Source: Amphiura filiformis | Lineage: Eukaryota > Echinodermata > Ophiuroidea > Amphilepidida > Amphiuridae | Direction of reading: 5' to 3' | NCBI RefSeq assembly: GCF_039555335.1 | Contig: NC_092631.1 | Location: 15,681,805-15,745,804 of the forward strand | Length of the DNA: 64,000 nt | Shown here: positions 58,731-64,000 of the stretch, in pieces | Position numbering within the stretch: position 1 is the stretch's first letter | Layout: the number at the start of each line of letters is the position of its first letter | Program-made: the position numbers and the translations under genes | The notes under the pieces: model-generated | What the model was told of the DNA's origin: nothing | Seen by the model: only the letters and a program-made list of their open reading frames with translations | Databases searched by the model: none

Positions 58731-59003
58731 GGGTTGTTCCATTTAAAATCCACACTACCTATGTGGACGATTTTGGAAATATCTTCCACAGGGGGAGTAT
58801 GAAGTTTAAATGGAATAAACGCATTAGCAGCTCCATTTAAAAATCTCACCCTCCATCTGGAAGATTCAGGTTGAATCTTTCTCAGAGGGTTTATGAATGG
58901 AGCTGCCTAATATGTTCATTCCATTTGAAATTCATACTCCCCCTGTGCAGGATATTTCCAAAATCTTCCACAGGGGTAGTGTGGATTTTAAATGGAATAG
59001 TCC
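58731..59003. mobile_element. Foldback MITE, AAAATCCACACTACC family, copy 2, just upstream of gene 4
   Basis: GGGTTGTTCCATTTAAAATC on the left and the inverse of GGACTATTCCATTTAAAATC on the right. It shares the CTCCCCCTGTG-rich arms with 27212-27447. It ends only 72-117 bp before the two candidate start codons of gene 4. Confidence 0.75.
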
Positions 59004-59074
59004 ATTGTTTGTCCTATGGTTTGTGCAAAATCACAAAGGCATGAATTTGACCTTGCAGGTGCAAGTACTCCATA

Positions 59075-60391
59075 GTGACTGCATACACAGCTAGAATCTC
59101 AGTCTTTCGAGCTCATAACATGCTTAACGCGATATATGCATTCTTTATCCTTCTCGTTCTAGCTATCTTATATTTGAGGTACAAACTTAATGGCGGATTT
59201 TATCGACGATATTGTGATCACATAACTACGACTTTATACGGAAAAACGGTCATTATCACAGGTATGTGATGCGTACTCTATACTATAATATGATCAGCTC
59301 GCAATAAGCAATAATTATTCAGTCTTTATTACTGTGCACGTGTCAATAACCAATAACGCCACAACAATGTATACAGCGCATCATATCGGCACAAATCGAT
59401 ACAAATGCCCTCAAAACTGAATGACTAATTAGGTTGATATTGTAGCATATTCACGTAGTAAATTTGCACAATTTGTAAACCATAAAAGGTATTAACCGTC
59501 TTAAAAATAGTCTAAGAGCTAAATCTCATACGGGCCTTAATTTAAGGATTTAGTTCAATCCTTAATTCATTTAAACCTATAAATTCATAATTTCTATTCA
59601 CTTAATATACATCAACACTATTTAATTTACGGTACGACTACTTATATTTAGATATTATGCCTGCCTTCTGCTTGATTATTACAGCTTCTTTGTGTATAAA
59701 CATAATAATGTATAGATATAGTATAGATTGTGTACAACTTATATTTTTAATATATACAAGGGTCGGTCAGTATGTAGTGATAGTTGACTGGTAACCCCAT
59801 ATAAGGATTGTTTAAATGGCATATCTCTGTCATCATATAAAACGGTACCTTTATCATTCAATCAACACATTTTATTACACACTTGATTATGTTTTTTGTT
59901 TATACTAGGGACCAGAATCAACAAAAAACATCAAGCTGCACGGCCGGCGGCTCCCATACGACGACTAAACACTCCAAGTGGGACCCCAATATAAGGGCCC
60001 CGTAGGTCAAGAAAGCCAATGTAACCATAAGGTTTATCACTTTCTTACTTTTTATTCCATAATTCCCTTCATTCGTCAGGCCCTGCCTTCTATCGAGAGC
60101 TAATTTTTAGAGCCAGTATAATAGCCTTGGTCTCGACTTATCAGCGTAAATTAGTCATCCTTGATCATTGACAAAATTAAGATTGTTGCATCCCTAAATT
60201 CTAAACTTTAAATTTTTCCAGGTGGAAATGCTGGAATTGGCAAAGAAACTGCCATCGATTTTGCGCGTCGTGGAGCACGAGTTATTATCGGCTGCAGAAA
60301 TCCTAAGAAGGCCACAGAGGCAGTCAAGGTAGGGATAATCAAGTGTGTTACTCACAAATGGGATGTTTTTCAGTTGTATGAAGTGCTATTG

Positions 60392-60453
<62 letters not shown>

Positions 60454-60460
60454 GATAATG

Positions 60461-60502
<42 letters not shown>

Positions 60503-61770
60503 CCTATTCTGCAGCTAAAATTAACATGTTATTATGTTGTATTATCGTAAATAAAGCTGGTTAAAAAAAAAAGCTAAACCAACCGCGAAATGTGGATGTC
60601 CAACTATTTTGCTCCGTAGGGCTACAAAGAACCACTAACCGCGAAATATGATATCCAACTAAAAATGAAGAATGAGGGAAATTATGGGGTAAAAAGTAAG
60701 AAAAGTAAAAAGTATGAAATGGGTTAAGGTTACAATTACTTTCTTGCCCCAGTATCAACACAAAAACACATCAAGGCCGCAGGCCCGGCAGGCCCGAGAA
60801 CGGTGAATCCCATACGACGACTAAACACTCAAAGTGGGCAAGAAAGCAAGAGTAACCTTAACGTAACATTGACCAACAGTAACCTTAATGTAACATTGAC
60901 CAACAGAAGAGGTAATTTCGACTCAATAATCAACCATAAAATTAACCATATTTACATTTTAACCGCTTTTTCTAATTGAAATAAACATCTCAAAAAAAGT
61001 AACTAACCCCCTTAAATAATGGCCATTATTCAAAAATGTGTTTTTTTATTTCAGGAAATTCAGAGACGCTCTGGAAACAGCAATGTAGTATATATTCCAC
61101 TAGAACTCTCCGATCAAGATTCCATCCGCGAATTTGCCAAAACTATTTTGAAGCAAGAATCAAGAATTGATTATTTAATCAATAATGCAGGTAAAATAAC
61201 AATATACATTGTACATGGGTGTTAAAAAAGGAATTTACTTTGTGAAGTTTGGAAATGCCACGATTACATTACATTTTGCTAAATACGCAGATTTTAGGTT
61301 CTCTGCCGGACGTCAATTTGTGCCGAAATGTCTTCCCAGCAATATATACATTTTGAACGTTAATCCATTTGATTTGTTATGCAAGATGTATACCCTATCG
61401 CATTGTGGGAAGGAATTTCGGCACAAATTGACTTCCGTTAGAGAAACCCTAAATCCGCGTATTGTGTGAGAATGTGGGAGGCTATAGGCGTGCTATACTA
61501 TAGAAGTTTTGGAGGAATTCTTGCGGACGTGTAATGAAATATTAATGTTTCTCGTATTTATAGGTATCGCCAAAGCAGCCAAGGGTCACCGCACCAAAGA
61601 AGGCTATAATATGGTTTTTGCTGTCAATCACTTTGGACACTTTCTACTTACTATGTTATTATTGGACAGACTCAAAGAAAGCGCTCCTAGTCGTATTGTT
61701 AATATCTCGTCCGTTGTTCATGCTTTCGTGAAAGAAGGAGATCTACATTTTACACCAAAAGATGCAGAAG
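59075..61770 (+). CDS. Retinol dehydrogenase 11-14-like SDR, copy 4 (exons 1-4, partial at window end)
   Basis: Exons: 59075 or 59120 to 59261, 60222-60328, 61055-61190, 61564-61770, all with GT-AG boundaries and the family lengths of 107/136/207. Two in-frame ATGs exist. The one at 59120 places the hydrophobic anchor at the N-terminus as in the other copies and is preferred; 59075 would add 15 residues. TGGNAGIG, NNAG, VNHFGH and VNISS are intact, and exon 4 begins [12 protein letters not shown]. The catalytic YxxxK exon and the C-terminal exon are not found in the remaining 2.2 kb on either strand. Intron 4 of copy 3 is 2.6 kb, so the rest most likely lies beyond the window; loss of the 3' half is the alternative. 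The first 25 residues differ from copies 2 and 3, so the anchor exon has diverged or been replaced. Confidence 0.85.
60391..60501. repeat. (AAT)n / (AATGAT)n microsatellite in intron 2 of gene 4
   Basis: About ten AAT units, then about nine AATGAT units, then AAT again. Confidence 0.95.
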
Positions 61771-62860
61771 GTAAGAACGTCGGTCTGGATTTACCAGAAC
61801 CACGGGACCCGGCTTTGCGAGATAGTTTGATGAGATTTGATTCCAGGTTAAATGATATTTTGAAGTTACGGTAATTAATACAGCTGTTTGAGTTCCAAAT
61901 ATCCGAGAGCCGATTTTGGATAAATTGGTCTTTCTGAATTGGTAAGATTTGATTTTAAAGCCAAGTTTGACTGTGAACGATCTGTAAAAGCCAAATATAA
62001 TTTAAACCACTATCAATCGAAATATTTCTAACATGTTTAACAATCCAATTTTCAAAATTCAATTTGAGTGCCTACTAGCAGGCTATGTTAGACATATTTA
62101 TGACAATGACAAAGGTACCAAAATCTGAATTTCGATGATTTTTTTCAATCGTCCGGATGTTCATTGAATTTACAACCATATGACAGTAATTATAATACAA
62201 TATAATTATATACAGTAATTAACTGAACAAACGTCATAATCAGGAAAAACATATGGTATCTATAATTGTATTGAATGATTAGTTTCGCTAATTTAGTAGT
62301 CAATATAATTGACAAAACATTATACTGCACACTTAATTATAGTAACATGTTTTAAGTATAATAAGTACTACAATTTTAGTCATCAAGACTCTGTTTTCAA
62401 TAATATCTGAACCTGAACCCCAAGTATAATCATAAAGCCAGGGCCCAACCTTAATACATGTAGAATACGTGGTATTCTTTTCTTTCTTTCGTTCTTTCTA
62501 TTTTCCCTCATTTCATTTTCGCTTAGTTTGCTCTATTACTCAATATAAATGGGTCCCTGTCCGCAGAAAATAAAAAGGTCATTTTGGCGGCCATTTTGAT
62601 TTTTTGCCTTTTTTTAATTTAAATATTCATCTGGCCATTATAGATTTAAAATCAGCAGCCTCAAACACATATTACATGGTGATTTTTGCCCAAAACTATA
62701 CAAATAGTGGTAAAATACCTCAAAAACACACCTATTTTGGGGGCCATTTTGAATTTTTGCCAAAACCCGACCTAAAACTTCATCTGGTGAATTTTTATTG
62801 ATAGATTCCTTTTCCTGATGCAATTTGGCCATAGAAAAAATGGTTCCTGTGTAGTTTGTC
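61771..62860. other. Probable start of intron 4 of gene 4
   Basis: After the exon 4 donor the frame stays open for another 34 codons. The rest is AT-rich with a weak GGCGGCCATTTTGA/GGGGGCCATTTTGA direct repeat (about 62585 and 62738). No exon 5 seen. Confidence 0.5.
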
Positions 62861-63770
62861 TGAAAAAGTCTTTGTTTGCCCACCCCTACTATAGAACGAA
62901 TAAGTTTATACAAGATATTAGCAGTTTTAGTCATATTATTTGACACTAATCTACTCTAGAAATTGATTATTCTACTTCTAATATAAATATCAAGAGGAAA
63001 TCTACCTAGTTCATCTAGTACAATACAAGTCGGGGTTGATTTGTTAAAAAATAACATTTTACAAAATTTTAAATGGAGTCTATCAAAAATGCAATTATTT
63101 TCAAAACCACACATTTCACACCCATAAAGCATAATAGGCATGACAAGCGAGTCAAAATAAGTGGAAGATGGATATCAACTGGCAAATTAAATTTTCTTCC
63201 TTTAGTAATTAAAGCAAACATTGCTCTAGTAGCCTGGTCGACAAGATATGTTTTTAGCTTTCGCAAAAGAACCACGCATTGTAATTAAAAATGATACCAA
63301 GATATTTGTGTTCAAAAACAATCTCAAAGTCCTCGTTATTAAATGTAAAGATTGGTATATTTCTGATTTTCCCTCTAGAAAAAAACAACAATTTTGGTTT
63401 TATCTGAATTAACTTGGACGCTACTGGTCATATAATAGCATTTCTGATTGGTTGATAACTTGAAATGCTCATTTCAATTGCCAATTATGACTAGGCTTTA
63501 AACTAGTTATGGTCAAACTTGCACTTGCAGATGATCTTATTAATACCCTCCTTGATTGGTTCCAAATTGGACACAGTATTCATTTTGGCCAATCGGCAGG
63601 TAGATCCCAGTTATTACTGTTGAATGTATCAAGTGCTGATTCAGCAAGTATTATTGTGTCATCTGCATATACAGGGTTAAAAAGAAACACCGCCCTAAAA
63701 TTACAAAACATTTCTTTGCATATAAACTTGACGTACATTTTGTTGATTTGAAAAAAAAAAAGACTATTGC
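62860..63770 (-). mobile_element. LINE reverse transcriptase remnant (Jockey/CR1-like)
   Basis: The minus strand gives VYADDTIILAES (motif C, at about 63650-63690), FEIVFEHKYLGI, LVDQATRAMFAL, CEMCGFEN, LHLKFCKMLFFNKSTP and DELGRFPLDIYIRSR in order, then SNNMTKTANILYKL. This run of blocks is the second half of a LINE reverse transcriptase. About 190 bp between motif C and the next block look foreign (about 63425-63615), and several frame changes occur. The clade call is tentative. Confidence 0.75.
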
Positions 63771-64000
63771 ACTCCGCGCCCGTGCAATAGTCATTTTTCC
63801 ATTGCACTTACACTCAGCTACCATGGCAACGCTGACAGATGTGAGCGTATATCGCGCACGGAGACTACTCCGACTCGCCAATTATAGGTATGGGTGTCGC
63901 TTTTAAAATAAATACAGTTTTTCTGGCGATGTATAAAATTAAGTGGAAGAAAAAGAATTTTTATATCAGTTATATAAAACAAAAATTGAATGTTTTTGTT

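Noticed and set aside
61771-64000. Exons 5 and 6 of gene 4
   Set aside because: No [10 protein letters not shown] or GAQTTIYC homologue found on either strand, so they are not annotated here.

Overview
This is eukaryotic, animal-type DNA: AT-rich, with multi-exon genes using GT-AG introns, many short inverted-repeat transposons, microsatellites, LINE and Penelope-like remnants, a tRNA-derived SINE and a short TTAGGG-type array. The repeat families and the gene family fit a marine invertebrate deuterostome such as an echinoderm. That placement is inference, and I cannot name the species.

The only host genes I can support are four copies of one gene, a short-chain dehydrogenase/reductase of the retinol dehydrogenase 11-14 (SDR7C) type. 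Copy 1 is on the minus strand (29993-35008). Copies 2 (40094-44541), 3 (45886-53116) and 4 (59075 or 59120 to beyond 61770) are on the plus strand. All share the same exon plan: an N-terminal membrane anchor exon, then internal exons of 107, 136, 207 and 208 nt, then a C-terminal exon. Copies 1 and 3 assemble into 333- and 334-residue proteins with every SDR motif. Copy 2 keeps its reading frame, but both splice sites of its last intron are abnormal. Copy 4 shows exons 1-4 only and probably runs past the window end. Copies 1 and 2 are head-to-head; 2, 3 and 4 are head-to-tail.

Region by region: 1-29 kb has no recognisable host gene. It holds Tc1-like and Penelope-like fragments, several families of inverted-repeat elements (many with clear target-site duplications), tandem minisatellites and the telomere-like array beside a Penelope-like reverse transcriptase remnant. 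30-35 kb is gene 1. 35.2-37.5 kb is an internally deleted LTR retrotransposon with identical LTRs, starting about 190 bp upstream of the gene 1 start codon. 37.5-40 kb is intergenic with small repeats. 40-53 kb holds genes 2 and 3, whose introns carry TTAA-flanked and hAT-like elements. 53-59 kb is intergenic with paired foldback elements, an RTE-like LINE tail and a long inverted-repeat element. 59-62 kb is the 5' part of gene 4. 62.8-63.8 kb is a minus-strand LINE remnant.

The four enzymes would be expected to carry out NAD(P)(H)-dependent oxidoreduction of retinoid, steroid or lipid-aldehyde substrates at an intracellular membrane. Their substrate cannot be read from sequence. The interest lies in how a young gene array diverges (orientation, start codon, splice sites, N-terminal anchor) while transposons land next to its promoters and splice sites.
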